This document shows, piece after piece, positions 1 through 7,887 of a DNA stretch of 64,000 bases (position 1 is the stretch's first letter; each line of letters starts with the position of its first letter). The position numbers and the translations under genes were made by a program. Under the pieces are notes generated by a model. The model was not told the origin of the DNA. It was given only the letters and a program-made list of their open reading frames with translations, and did not search any database. Source of the DNA: JADGHX01 sp035760965 (GTDB taxonomy: Bacteria > Pseudomonadota > Gammaproteobacteria > Steroidobacterales > Steroidobacteraceae); assembly GCA_035760965.1 (NCBI GenBank), contig DASTRY010000039.1, positions 124,001 through 188,000 on the forward strand, written 5' to 3'.

Positions 1-2
1 GC

Positions 3-599
3 AGCCCGGGCTACTTCGAAGCGAACCAGCAGCTGCGCCTGCTCGAAGTCCCGTCGCGCGTCGATCGCTCGATGGGCGATATTCACCCGCTCGGCAACCC
101 GCACGCGCATCTCGATCCGCACAACATCGCGACGGTCGCCACGGCGCTCACCGCACGGCTCGCGCAGCTCGACGCCGCGAACGCGGCCTTCTACCAGGCG
201 CGCGGCACGGCCTTTCAAACGAAATGGAACGAAGCGATCGCGCGCTGGGAGGCGCAGGCCGCGCCGCTGCGCGGCGTCGGCATCGTGATGATCCACCGTG
301 ATCAGGTGTATCTGAATCACTGGCTCGGGCTGAAGGAGCTCGCGACGATCGAGCCGAAACCCGGCGTGCCGCCGAGCGCCGGTTATCTCGCCGAGCTCGT
401 CACCAAGCTCGCCGCGACGCCGCCGAAGATGGTCCTGCGCAATGCGTACAACGATCCGAAGGCGGCCGACTGGTTGTCGCAGCGTGTGCATGCGCCGGTC
501 GTGCTCCTGCCTTACACAGTGGGCGGCACGCCTGCGGCGAAGGACCTCTACGGCCTCTTTGACGACACGATCGCGCGCCTGCTCGGAGCCCTGAAATGA
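3..599 (+). CDS. Metal (Zn/Mn) ABC transporter substrate-binding protein, 5'-truncated
   Basis: Periplasmic metal-binding lipocalin-unrelated cluster A-I binding protein (ZnuA/TroA family) that captures Zn2+ or Mn2+ and hands it to the membrane permease. The frame is open from base 3, so the start lies outside the window; about 198 C-terminal residues of a usual 290-310 are present. The stretch GDIHPLGNPHAHLDP carries the family metal-ligand histidines, and IEPKPGVPPS is the usual C-lobe motif. The stop overlaps the permease start as ATGA, indicating translational coupling. No ATPase gene lies in the window, so it is presumably upstream. Zinc versus manganese cannot be decided from the visible part. 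Confidence 0.9.
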   Translation, partial: SPGYFEANQQLRLLEVPSRVDRSMGDIHPLGNPHAHLDPHNIATVATALTARLAQLDAANAAFYQARGTAFQTKWNEAIARWEAQAAPLRGVGIVMIHRDQVYLNHWLGLKELATIEPKPGVPPSAGYLAELVTKLAATPPKMVLRNAYNDPKAADWLSQRVHAPVVLLPYTVGGTPAAKDLYGLFDDTIARLLGALK

Positions 600-1417
600 G
601 CGCCTTCACCACGCAACTCAGCATCCTCTGGCCCGCGCTCATCGCGGGTCTGCTCGTCGTGCTCTCGCATGTGCCGCTCGGCCAACAGGTGCTCGCGCGC
701 GGCATCGTGTTCATCGATCTCGCGATCGCGCAGGTCGCAGGGCTCGGCGTCATCGCGGCACACTCGGTCGGCTTCGGCGCGGAAGGTTGGATCACACAGG
801 TCGCGGCGGTCGGCGCCGCGCTGCTCGGCGCTCTGCTCCTCACGTGGACCGAGCGCAAGCGCCCCGAAGCGCAGGAAGCGCTGATCGGCGTCCTGTTCGT
901 GCTGGCTTCGACGGCGCAGATCCTGCTGCTCGCGAACGATCCCCACGGCGGCGAAGACCTGAAGGACCTGCTCGCCGGCCAGATCCTGTGGGTGTCGCCG
1001 GCGCAGCTCGTGCGCGCCGGGGTGCTCACCGCGATCTTCCTCGTCGTGTGGTTCAAGTGGCGCGAGCGCTTCGGGCGCATCGGCTTCTATGTGCTGTTCG
1101 CCTTCATGGTGACGATGTCGGTGCAGCTCGTCGGCGTGTATCTCGTGTTCACGAGCTTGATCGTTCCGGCCATTGCGACCTATCGCTATCGCCGGCAGCA
1201 GCAGCTCGCCATCGGCTACGCGTTCGCGCTCGCGAGCTATGCCACCGGGCTCGTGCTGTCGGCCGTGTTCGACTTGCCCTCGAGTGCCGTGATCGTATGG
1301 GCCATGGCGATCCTCGGGACGATCGTGCACCTCGGCGCTACTGCACCGTCACCGGTGTCGGCACATAGAGCGCCGGCAGCGTCTTCTCGAAGTTTCGAAT
1401 CTTCGGCAGATCGTTGA
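596..1417 (+). CDS. Metal ABC transporter permease (ABC-3 family, ZnuB-like)
   Basis: Inner-membrane permease of the zinc/manganese uptake system, 273 residues. It is highly hydrophobic, with roughly seven membrane segments, and carries GQQVLARGIVFIDLAIAQ, typical of the family's coupling region. The ATG overlaps the stop of the binding-protein gene (ATGA). The last 30 or so residues are polar and run 80 bp into the oppositely oriented msrA gene, so the two genes converge and overlap at their 3' ends. The family core ends before this polar tail, which may be a lineage-specific extension. Family assignment is firm; the substrate is inferred from its partner. Confidence 0.9.
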   Translation: MSAFTTQLSILWPALIAGLLVVLSHVPLGQQVLARGIVFIDLAIAQVAGLGVIAAHSVGFGAEGWITQVAAVGAALLGALLLTWTERKRPEAQEALIGVLFVLASTAQILLLANDPHGGEDLKDLLAGQILWVSPAQLVRAGVLTAIFLVVWFKWRERFGRIGFYVLFAFMVTMSVQLVGVYLVFTSLIVPAIATYRYRRQQQLAIGYAFALASYATGLVLSAVFDLPSSAVIVWAMAILGTIVHLGATAPSPVSAHRAPAASSRSFESSADR

Positions 1418-2006
1418 ACACGATGTAGGGATCGGAAGGGTTGCGCAGCAGGAAATCCTGGTGGTAGCCCTCGGCGGGATAGAACCCGCGCAGCGGATCG
1501 AGCCGCGTGACGATGGGGCTGCGGAACGCGCTGCTCTTCTGGAGCTGCGCGATGTACGCCGCCGCGATCTTCCGTTGCGTGTCGTCGGCATAGAAGATGG
1601 CCGAGCGGTATTGCGTGCCCGCATCCGGTCCCTGCCGATTGAGCTGCGTCGGATCGTGCGCGACGGAGAAGAACACCTGCAGGATCTCGCCGTACGACAC
1701 CTGCTGCGGATCGAACGTGATCTGCACGGATTCGGCGTGACCGGTACGGCCGGTGCTGACGGTCTCGTAGTGGGCCGTCTCCTTCTCCCCTCCCGCGTAC
1801 CCGGAGACGACGCGTCGCACGCCGCGCAGATGCTCGAACACACCTTGCGTGCCCCAGAAGCAACCGCCCGCGAGCACCGCCGTCTGCAACGGGCCCGCAG
1901 TCTTCGCATTGTCGAGCAGCGGCGCCGGGATGGGCACGGCGGGCTCCGCTGCGCACGCCGCGATCTGCACGACCATTCCCAACGTGAGCGCCGCAACCCA
2001 CTTCAT
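1338..2006 (-). CDS. msrA: Peptide-methionine (S)-S-oxide reductase, exported or lipoprotein form
   Basis: Reduces methionine-S-sulfoxide in oxidised proteins. The catalytic motif GGCFWG is intact near residue 50, and the family signatures SGYAGG and GYHQDF follow in order. The start at 2006 is chosen because an AAGGAG site lies seven bases upstream and because MKWVAALTLGMVVQIAAC is a good signal peptide ending in a lipobox-like IAAC. The enzyme is therefore probably periplasmic or membrane-anchored. Total length is 222 residues. Its 3' end overlaps the metal permease gene by 80 bp. Its upstream side abuts a decayed pstB relic, which suggests that a rearrangement once joined the two. Confidence 0.93.
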   Translation of the reverse strand: MKWVAALTLGMVVQIAACAAEPAVPIPAPLLDNAKTAGPLQTAVLAGGCFWGTQGVFEHLRGVRRVVSGYAGGEKETAHYETVSTGRTGHAESVQITFDPQQVSYGEILQVFFSVAHDPTQLNRQGPDAGTQYRSAIFYADDTQRKIAAAYIAQLQKSSAFRSPIVTRLDPLRGFYPAEGYHQDFLLRNPSDPYIVFNDLPKIRNFEKTLPALYVPTPVTVQ

Positions 2007-2034
2007 ACGTGTCTCCTTTGTCACGACTATACCG

Positions 2035-2250
2035 CGTGCGTCGCGCGACCCGATCTCCAGCGCATCGAACACACGCTGCGCGCGCTGGGCGACCGCTTGT
2101 GCATCGTGATCGTCACACACGATCTGCAGCAGGCCGCGCGCGCGGGCCTTCACGTATCTCGGGCACCTCGTCGAAGTCGCGCCGACGCGCGACATATTCA
2201 CGACACGGCGCGAACGCCGCACGGACGACGACCAGCCGCTTCGGCTGAGC
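2035..2250 (+). pseudogene. pstB: Relic of phosphate ABC transporter ATPase (pstB) C-terminus, frameshifted
   Basis: A three-piece frame-shifted match to the end of PstB. Piece one (frame of 2041) reads RASRDPIS, like the family's TSALDPIS. Piece two (frame of 2043) reads RIEHTLRALGDRLCIVIVTH followed by DLQQAARA, like the H-loop region IVIVTHNMQQAAR. Piece three (frame of 2149) reads FTYLGHLVEVAPTRDIFT and then RRERRTDD, like the terminal FFYLGELIEFGPTEQIF..KRTEDYI. The fragments are collinear and together cover roughly the last 70 residues of a 250-residue protein. At least two indels separate them. There is no start, Walker A or signature motif, so it cannot encode a working ATPase. Confidence 0.78.
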
Positions 2251-2456
2251 CCGCGGACGCTGCGAATTCACTCGCACTCGCTGCGAAAACAAGGAGTTCG
2301 CGCGCTTCGACGTCGTCCTGCGACACGCGTCCGTGACCGTCACCGCTGGCGCGGACAAGCGCGGCTTGAACACGCGGCGAGGTTGGGCGTCTAATGGGTT
2401 TGCAACGAAATGTAGGCGCCCCTTTCAGCGATCACTGCACGCCCAATCTTCTCCGC

Positions 2457-3629
2457 ATGAACACTCACTCACGACGGCTCATCACGGTGCTCGCCGCTGC
2501 AACGGTGGGTCTCCTCGTGGGCTCCGTCGCGGACGCCGGCGGTGGTTCGCGTCAGGGCGGTCACGCGATCTCGCGTGAAGGCGGCGGTGGCGGCGGTCGC
2601 GTCTTCGCGGGTCCGCGTAGCGGCGGCAGCTACAGCGCTCGCAGCGGTGGAAGCTACAGAGGCGGCGGGAGCGTACGCGGTGGCGGCAGCGTCAGCTCGG
2701 GCCGCAACTTCAGCAGCCCACCCGGCGGAATTCGCATGACCCCGAGCCCGCGCATGGACAGCGGCAGTCGCTTCTCCGGCTTCGATCGGCCCTCGACCGG
2801 CGTACGCATTCCGGATGCCTCGCGGCCGGGCTACTCGCCCGACGCACACCCGCGTCCCGGCTTCAGCACGACGCGACCTGACTTCGGCGTGAACCGCAAC
2901 TTCAACGATCGGCCGGAGCTCAGCCGCGGCAATCGTTCGAGCTTCACCACGCGGCCCGACTTCAACCGAGGAGCGGATCGTCCGGGTGGCGCGGACACGT
3001 TCCACCGACCCGGCTTCACCACGCGGCCGGGCTTCAACAACGGCGGCGTCGACCGGCGTCCCGGCTTCAGCAGCCGCCCCGGCTTCAGCGGCGGCCATTT
3101 CGCGACGCGTCCGGGCTTCGTTTATCGGCCCGGCTTCGGTCCGCATCGACACTGGCACGGCGGCTACTGGAACGGTGTCTTCTGGCCGCGGACGTACTAT
3201 CGCGCGAGCTTCGTCACGTTCTTTCCGGTTCTGCCGATCGGCTGCGCCACCTTCTATTACGGCGGCGTGCCGTACTACTACTACGACAGCCTCTACTACA
3301 CCTGGAGCCCGGCGCGTTATGGCTACGTCGTGACGGATCCGCCGCCGGCGGCCGTTCCTGCGGAAGCGGGCAGTGCCGCGGTCGAGCAGCCCGAAGGCGA
3401 AGGCGAGTCCGGTGCGAGCGCGGCGAACATCTACGTGTACCCGCGAAACGGGCAGTCGGAAGAACAGACGGCCACGGATCGATACGAGTGCCATCAGTGG
3501 GCGGTCTCGCAAACCGGCTACGATCCGACCATCACCACGCCCGAAACCCAGTCGTCCCCCACCGCTGACGACGACTACCGGCGCGCGCTCATCGCCTGTC
3601 TCGATGCGCGCGGCTACAGCGCGAACTGA
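2457..3629 (+). CDS. Secreted Gly-rich / RPGF-repeat protein with DUF6515-like C-terminus
   Basis: A 390-residue exported protein of unknown function. MNTHSRRLITVLAAATVGLLV begins a clear signal peptide, which is why this start is preferred over the in-frame ATG at 2394; no strong ribosome site precedes either. Residues of about 28-85 are rich in Gly, Ser and Arg. Then come seven RPGF and two RPDF repeats, then a hydrophobic Tyr-rich stretch, then a C-terminal domain with YVYPRNGQSEEQ and a paired-cysteine segment (YECHQW, LIACLDARGY). That C-terminal signature is shared with proteobacterial cell-envelope proteins annotated DUF6515; this link is from memory. Probably envelope-associated. Confidence 0.75.
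   Translation: MNTHSRRLITVLAAATVGLLVGSVADAGGGSRQGGHAISREGGGGGGRVFAGPRSGGSYSARSGGSYRGGGSVRGGGSVSSGRNFSSPPGGIRMTPSPRMDSGSRFSGFDRPSTGVRIPDASRPGYSPDAHPRPGFSTTRPDFGVNRNFNDRPELSRGNRSSFTTRPDFNRGADRPGGADTFHRPGFTTRPGFNNGGVDRRPGFSSRPGFSGGHFATRPGFVYRPGFGPHRHWHGGYWNGVFWPRTYYRASFVTFFPVLPIGCATFYYGGVPYYYYDSLYYTWSPARYGYVVTDPPPAAVPAEAGSAAVEQPEGEGESGASAANIYVYPRNGQSEEQTATDRYECHQWAVSQTGYDPTITTPETQSSPTADDDYRRALIACLDARGYSAN
2815..3150 (+). repeat. Degenerate tandem RPGF/RPDF-encoding repeats
   Basis: Within the secreted-protein gene, units encoding an Arg-Pro-Gly-Phe or Arg-Pro-Asp-Phe tetrapeptide recur about every 8-20 residues (seven RPGF, two RPDF and one RPGY). At the DNA level the recurring core resembles CGxCCCGGCTTC. 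Spacers vary in length and sequence, so this is a protein-level repeat and not a clonal satellite. Confidence 0.75.
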
Positions 3630-3741
3630 CTCGCATCGACCGCTGCGTGGCGGTCGTAATCGACGTTCCAGCAATCGGCGCGGCGTAATATCCGCCCAGG
3701 CGTGCGGGTCTCGCTGAGCCGTAAACGTCGAGGGGGCGAGA

Positions 3742-5355
3742 ATGAGCGTCGCAGCGAAAGTGCCGGAGACGGACGAAGTTCCAGTATTGATTGCCGGCGG
3801 GGGCATGGTCGGCTTGTCCGCCGCCACGTTCCTCGCGCATCAAGGCATCTCATCGCTCGCCATCGAGCGACTGAAGGCCAGCTCGCCGCTACCGCGCGCC
3901 GCGTTCTTTCACATGCGCACGCTCGAGATGTTCCGCTCCGTCGGCATCGAGGGCCGCGTGCGCGAGGCCTCCGAAAAAGACTTCGTGCCCGAAGGCGCGA
4001 TCATCGCGATGGATGCGGTGTCCGGTCGCAAGCTCGCGGACATCATTCCCAACCTGAACGAAGGCGTGGACGCGGTGAGCCCCTGCCGCCGCCTCTTCCT
4101 GAATCAACCGAGTCTCGAGCCGATCCTGCGCGAGCGCGCGCTGCAGGCGGGCGCGACAGTACTGCAGGGCACGGAGATCGTCGGCGTGCAGCAGGATGCC
4201 AGCGGCGTCACGGTGCGCGTGAAAAGCGTCGACGGCGGCGAAGAGCGCGAGCTGCGTGGCAGGTACCTCATCGCCGCCGACGGCGCGCACTCGAAGGTGC
4301 GGGATGCGCTCGGCATCCGCTACGAGGGACGCGGCGCCTTTTCCAATTCGCTGACGATCTACTTCACCGCGGACCTCTCGCCGTGGATCGGGGACAACGC
4401 GTGGAGCATCATTTACGTCAACAACCCGGTGCTCGGCGGCTTCTTCCGCATGAATCGCTCGGCGCAGGCCGGCTTCCTCGCGGTGAACACCATCGGCGAT
4501 CCGAAGCAGGACCCGCAGGCCGCGTCGAACGCGGCGGCCGATGTGAGCGAAGCGCGGCTGATCGAGCTGGTCCGCGCCGGGGTCGGCGTTCCCGATCTTC
4601 CGGTGAAGATCGACGGCTACACACGCTGGCGCGCGGTGGCCGACGTCGCACAGCGTTTTCAAGAGGGGCGCATCTTCATCGCCGGCGACGCCGCGCATCT
4701 CATGCCGCCGAACGGGGGGTTCGGCGGTAACACCGGCATACACGATGCGCACAACCTTGCCTGGAAGCTCGCAGCCGTGCTCAAGGGCTGTGCGCATCCG
4801 CGCTTGCTCGACACGTACGAGAGCGAGCGCAAGCCCGTCGCGCGTTTCACGGTCGAACAAGCGTTCGCCCGCTACGTCACGCGCACCGCGCCGTGGCTGC
4901 AGTCGAGCCAGCGGACCGAACCGCTGGCGCACGACTTCGACATCGAGCTCGGTTACCTGTACGGCTCACCGGAACGCACGCACGCGGATCCGCGCACGAC
5001 GTCCGGCATGCCCGGCTCGCGCGCGCCGCATCTCTGGCTCACGCGCAACGGCACGCGCCTTTCGACGATCGATCTGACCGGACAGTACCTGCTGCTCGTC
5101 GGACCCGAAGGTGAACCGTGGATGCGTGCCGCCGCGAGCGCCGCCGCGAGCTGCGGTCCCCTCGCTCTCGATGCATGGTGCATCGGCAAGGACTTCGACG
5201 ATGGCGGCGCGCGCTTTCCGAAGCTGTATGGCATCTCGCCGCGAGGCGCGTGCCTCGTGCGTCCCGATGGCTTCGTCGCGTGGCGCAGCGAGGATGCGGT
5301 GCCCGATCCGGCCGCGACGTTGCGAGAGGCCCTCGCGCGCAGCCTGATGCACTGA
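3742..5355 (+). CDS. FAD-dependent aromatic monooxygenase (PheA/TfdB-like)
   Basis: A 537-residue class A flavoprotein hydroxylase. The N-terminal dinucleotide-binding motif GGGMVGLSAATFLA lies at about 14-27, the DG motif (AADGAHSKVRDALG) in the middle, and the second FAD motif GDAAHLMPPNGGFGGNTGIHDAH at about 315-337. This architecture with a thioredoxin-like C-terminal domain fits phenol or polyketide hydroxylases that use NAD(P)H and O2. The ATG follows a purine-rich GAGGGGGCGAG ribosome site. It stands alone between the secreted protein and the convergent YbhN-like gene. The substrate is unknown; it could feed hydroxylated aromatics to the ring-cleavage genes near 45 kb, but nothing local proves that. 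Confidence 0.87.
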   Translation: MSVAAKVPETDEVPVLIAGGGMVGLSAATFLAHQGISSLAIERLKASSPLPRAAFFHMRTLEMFRSVGIEGRVREASEKDFVPEGAIIAMDAVSGRKLADIIPNLNEGVDAVSPCRRLFLNQPSLEPILRERALQAGATVLQGTEIVGVQQDASGVTVRVKSVDGGEERELRGRYLIAADGAHSKVRDALGIRYEGRGAFSNSLTIYFTADLSPWIGDNAWSIIYVNNPVLGGFFRMNRSAQAGFLAVNTIGDPKQDPQAASNAAADVSEARLIELVRAGVGVPDLPVKIDGYTRWRAVADVAQRFQEGRIFIAGDAAHLMPPNGGFGGNTGIHDAHNLAWKLAAVLKGCAHPRLLDTYESERKPVARFTVEQAFARYVTRTAPWLQSSQRTEPLAHDFDIELGYLYGSPERTHADPRTTSGMPGSRAPHLWLTRNGTRLSTIDLTGQYLLLVGPEGEPWMRAAASAAASCGPLALDAWCIGKDFDDGGARFPKLYGISPRGACLVRPDGFVAWRSEDAVPDPAATLREALARSLMH

Positions 5356-5382
5356 GCGCTCGCGGACTCAAGCGTTGCCGGC

Positions 5383-6324
5383 TCAACGCGTCATGCTGCT
5401 CGCCTGCGCGCTGTCGCTCTCCGTCAGATAGAGCAGCCCGCAGGCGGCACTCACCGGAAGCGTCACCACTCGCACGATGATTGCCGCGAGCACTGCGGAT
5501 TCGTAGTCGACACCGAGCGCGACCGCAGTCCCCGCGATCGAGCCCTCGACGACACCGATCCCGCTGACCGAGATCGGGAGCACGGACGCGATGCCAGCGG
5601 CTGCGGTGATCAAGAGCGCCGCCGCGACGCCGATCTTCGTGCCGGTCCCCGCGAACGAGAGGTACAAGCACGTGGCCGCAAGGAGCTGGAACAGGAACGA
5701 CGTCGCGATGAGCGGCAGCCACTCGGCCCGCGGTCGCGCGATGCGCCGCAAGTTCTCCCACACCGGCTGGAGAAAGCGAATAGCCAGCAGTCGACGCATC
5801 ACGCCTTTGAACGCGCCGAAGTAAAGCAACGCCGCGAAGACGGCGAACGCCGCGGCGGCCGCAATCGCAAGCTGCACGTACCAACGCGCCAGCGCGTAGG
5901 TCTGCATGAGCAGCACGGCGCCGATCAATCCATTCACGAGCATCGCGCCGAGTCCGACGAGGCGCTCGACCAGCACCGCGGACACCGCGCGTGACCGTTC
6001 ACCCTCGCGCCCCGCCGTGCGCACGATGCGATAGACGTCGCCTCCGATCCCGGAAGGCAGGAAATTGTTGAAGAAGAATCCGAAGCAGCCGGTGCGAAAC
6101 AGATACACCCACGGGAATCGCAGGTCGTGAAGGCGCAGTGACCACGACCACTTCCAGGCGTTCGCAGGCATTTGGAGCGCGACGGTGAGCACGGCCGGCA
6201 CACCGAGCATCCAGTCGAGCCGCGCGAGATGCGCGGGCATCTCGTGCCAATCGATGCCCCACGCCAGTGCCGCGAGCAGCACGCACGCGATGACGATCTT
6301 CACCGGTCGCGGAATGCGCGGCAT
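5383..6324 (-). CDS. YbhN-like / lysylphosphatidylglycerol synthase TM family protein (UPF0104)
   Basis: Integral membrane protein of 313 residues with about eight hydrophobic segments. The loop FFFNNFLPSGIGGDVYR and the segment SVSGIGVVEGSI are hallmarks of the LPG-synthase transmembrane (flippase-like) family. The catalytic aminoacyl-transfer domain of MprF is absent, so a lipid-handling rather than aminoacylating role is likely. It is the last gene of the ligD-ku-MerR/TPR-DUF72 operon, only 3 bp after the DUF72 stop. Its presence there may be transcriptional read-through and not a repair function. Confidence 0.85.
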   Translation of the reverse strand: MPRIPRPVKIVIACVLLAALAWGIDWHEMPAHLARLDWMLGVPAVLTVALQMPANAWKWSWSLRLHDLRFPWVYLFRTGCFGFFFNNFLPSGIGGDVYRIVRTAGREGERSRAVSAVLVERLVGLGAMLVNGLIGAVLLMQTYALARWYVQLAIAAAAAFAVFAALLYFGAFKGVMRRLLAIRFLQPVWENLRRIARPRAEWLPLIATSFLFQLLAATCLYLSFAGTGTKIGVAAALLITAAAGIASVLPISVSGIGVVEGSIAGTAVALGVDYESAVLAAIIVRVVTLPVSAACGLLYLTESDSAQASSMTR

Positions 6325-6327
6325 GAG

Positions 6328-7038
6328 CTAGCGCGGCAGTCCCAGCTCGTCCATCAGGATGCGCGCGAATTCGGGGCCGATGCCTTTTTCCTCGTGCTTG
6401 AAGTACACGTACACGTCGCGGCAGGCACCCGTCTTCTCCTGGATGGTGCGCGCCCAGCGCACGATGTCGTCGCGCTGGTAGCCCTCATCGCGCAGCCGGA
6501 AGTACGCGTAGTCCGCCGTGATCTCGACGGGCGTCGAAAGCTTCTCGCTGTCCGCCACGCACAGCGCGATATTCTTGTCGCGCAACCGCCCGTACACCTC
6601 GTCGTCGAGCCACGAAGGATGGCGGAACTCGAAGGCGGCGCGAGTGCCCGCGGGCAGCGTCGCGAGGAACGCATCGAAGACTGGAAGATCTTTCTTAAAG
6701 AACGGCGGCAGCTGGAACAGCAGCACACCGAGCTTCGGGCCGAGCGTGCTCGCCACTTCGAGGAAGCGATGCGTCGCGTCCTCGCAATTCTTCAGACGCG
6801 TGTCGTGCGTGATGCGCTTCGGCGCCTTCAGCGTGAGTTGATACCGCTCGGGAGTCTGCGCCGCCCAGCCGGCGACGAGCTCCTCGTTGGGCATGCGGTA
6901 GTGCGTGTTGTTGATCTCGACGGTCGGAAAGCGCTCCGCGTAGTACGGCAGCATCTTCGTCGTCGGAAACTTCTCGGGGTAGAAGCTGCCGCGCCACTCA
7001 GGGTAGCTGTAGCCGGACGTGCCCACCCAGACGGCCAT
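6328..7038 (-). CDS. DUF72 family protein (YecE-like)
   Basis: A 236-residue protein of the DUF72 TIM-barrel family. The N-terminus VWVGTSGYSYPEWRGSFYP and the following ERFPTVEINNTHYRMP are diagnostic, and the usual YFRLRDEGY and YVYFKHEEKG motifs occur later. The biochemical role of the family is not established; a nuclease or glycosidase-like activity has been suggested from the fold. It sits 6 bp downstream of the MerR-TPR gene and 3 bp upstream of the YbhN-like gene, inside the NHEJ operon, which supports a link to DNA repair here. Confidence 0.9.
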   Translation of the reverse strand: MAVWVGTSGYSYPEWRGSFYPEKFPTTKMLPYYAERFPTVEINNTHYRMPNEELVAGWAAQTPERYQLTLKAPKRITHDTRLKNCEDATHRFLEVASTLGPKLGVLLFQLPPFFKKDLPVFDAFLATLPAGTRAAFEFRHPSWLDDEVYGRLRDKNIALCVADSEKLSTPVEITADYAYFRLRDEGYQRDDIVRWARTIQEKTGACRDVYVYFKHEEKGIGPEFARILMDELGLPR

Positions 7039-7044
7039 GGGCGC

Positions 7045-7866
7045 TCAGCGAGACTCGCTCGCCACCAGACGTCGATACTGACCGAGATGTCGCAGCGCCT
7101 GCTGCGGCTTGCCGAGCGAGTGATACAGGCGCGCAAGGTTGTAATGGCAATCGGCCATGTTCGGGTCCTCGGCGATTGCGGTCGTGTAGGCCTCCAGTGC
7201 CTGCGCGGGGCGACCCAGGTCCTCGAGGAGCACGCCGAGGTTGAACATCAAGAGCGCATCGGTGCCGGCCTTCTCCACGGCACGCCGATACACGCGCTCC
7301 GCTTGCGCCGTGTCACCCTGCTCGTGCAGCAGTCGGCCCCAGTTGATCCACGCCGAGACGTTCTCCGGGTCCGCCTCCACCGCACGCTCGTAGGCTTGCA
7401 GCGCCTCGCGAGGATTCGTGCTTTCGAGCTCGAGCCCCTTCTCGAACCAGTCCTCGACCGGCGCGGCGGGCGCAGGCTCCTTCACCTCGACGACGCGCAG
7501 CACGCCATCCTCGACGTCGACATCGAGCCCGAGCACGTACTGCCCATCGTCGACCTGGAACTGACTCTTGCCCTCGCGCACGACCACGCGATCGCCGACC
7601 GCGCAGATGCTGAGCCCCGACAGGGGCGCTTCTTCAGGCAGATGCTTGCGCAGATCTTCGAGCGAGCGGCGGATGCGCCGGCGCGAGACCTTCGCCTGGA
7701 TGAGCGCGCGCGCCGTGCGCAGCACGATGAGGTCCTGGAACGAAAATCGATACTCGCGCTTGGCGCCGCGCGCGGGCTTCACGAACCCGACATCGATGAG
7801 CCCGCGGATGGTGCTGCGAGACAGCCGCAGGACGCGCTCCACATCCCGCACGCTGTACGATTGCAT
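7045..7866 (-). CDS. MerR-type HTH protein fused to TPR repeats
   Basis: A 273-residue fusion. Residues about 1-75 form a MerR-like winged helix (SVRDVERVLRLSRSTIRGLI, then YRFSFQDLIVLRTARALIQA). A roughly 50-residue beta-rich linker follows, containing ICAVGDRVVVREGKSQFQVD. From about 140 to 265 there are three to four tetratricopeptide repeats (ALQAYERAVEADPENVSAWI; AERVYRRAVEKAGTDALLMF; ALEAYTTAIAEDPNMADCHY). It lies between ku (21 bp) and DUF72 (6 bp) on the same strand. A DNA-binding scaffold or operon regulator is a reasonable inference; no effector cysteines like those of metal-sensing MerR proteins are apparent. Confidence 0.85.
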   Translation of the reverse strand: MQSYSVRDVERVLRLSRSTIRGLIDVGFVKPARGAKREYRFSFQDLIVLRTARALIQAKVSRRRIRRSLEDLRKHLPEEAPLSGLSICAVGDRVVVREGKSQFQVDDGQYVLGLDVDVEDGVLRVVEVKEPAPAAPVEDWFEKGLELESTNPREALQAYERAVEADPENVSAWINWGRLLHEQGDTAQAERVYRRAVEKAGTDALLMFNLGVLLEDLGRPAQALEAYTTAIAEDPNMADCHYNLARLYHSLGKPQQALRHLGQYRRLVASESR

Positions 7867-7887
7867 CCCCCGACCTCGCCGATAGTG

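Noticed and set aside
2035..2250. Whether the PstB match is a working ATPase read with programmed frameshifts
   Set aside because: There is no Walker A, no signature motif and no start codon context. Two shifts and only about a quarter of the protein remain, so a relic is the simpler reading.
2820..3150. Possible CRISPR-like or satellite array
   Set aside because: Repeat units are short, in frame, and vary in spacer length; they encode RPGF tetrapeptides inside an exported protein. No palindromic repeats or cas genes are seen.
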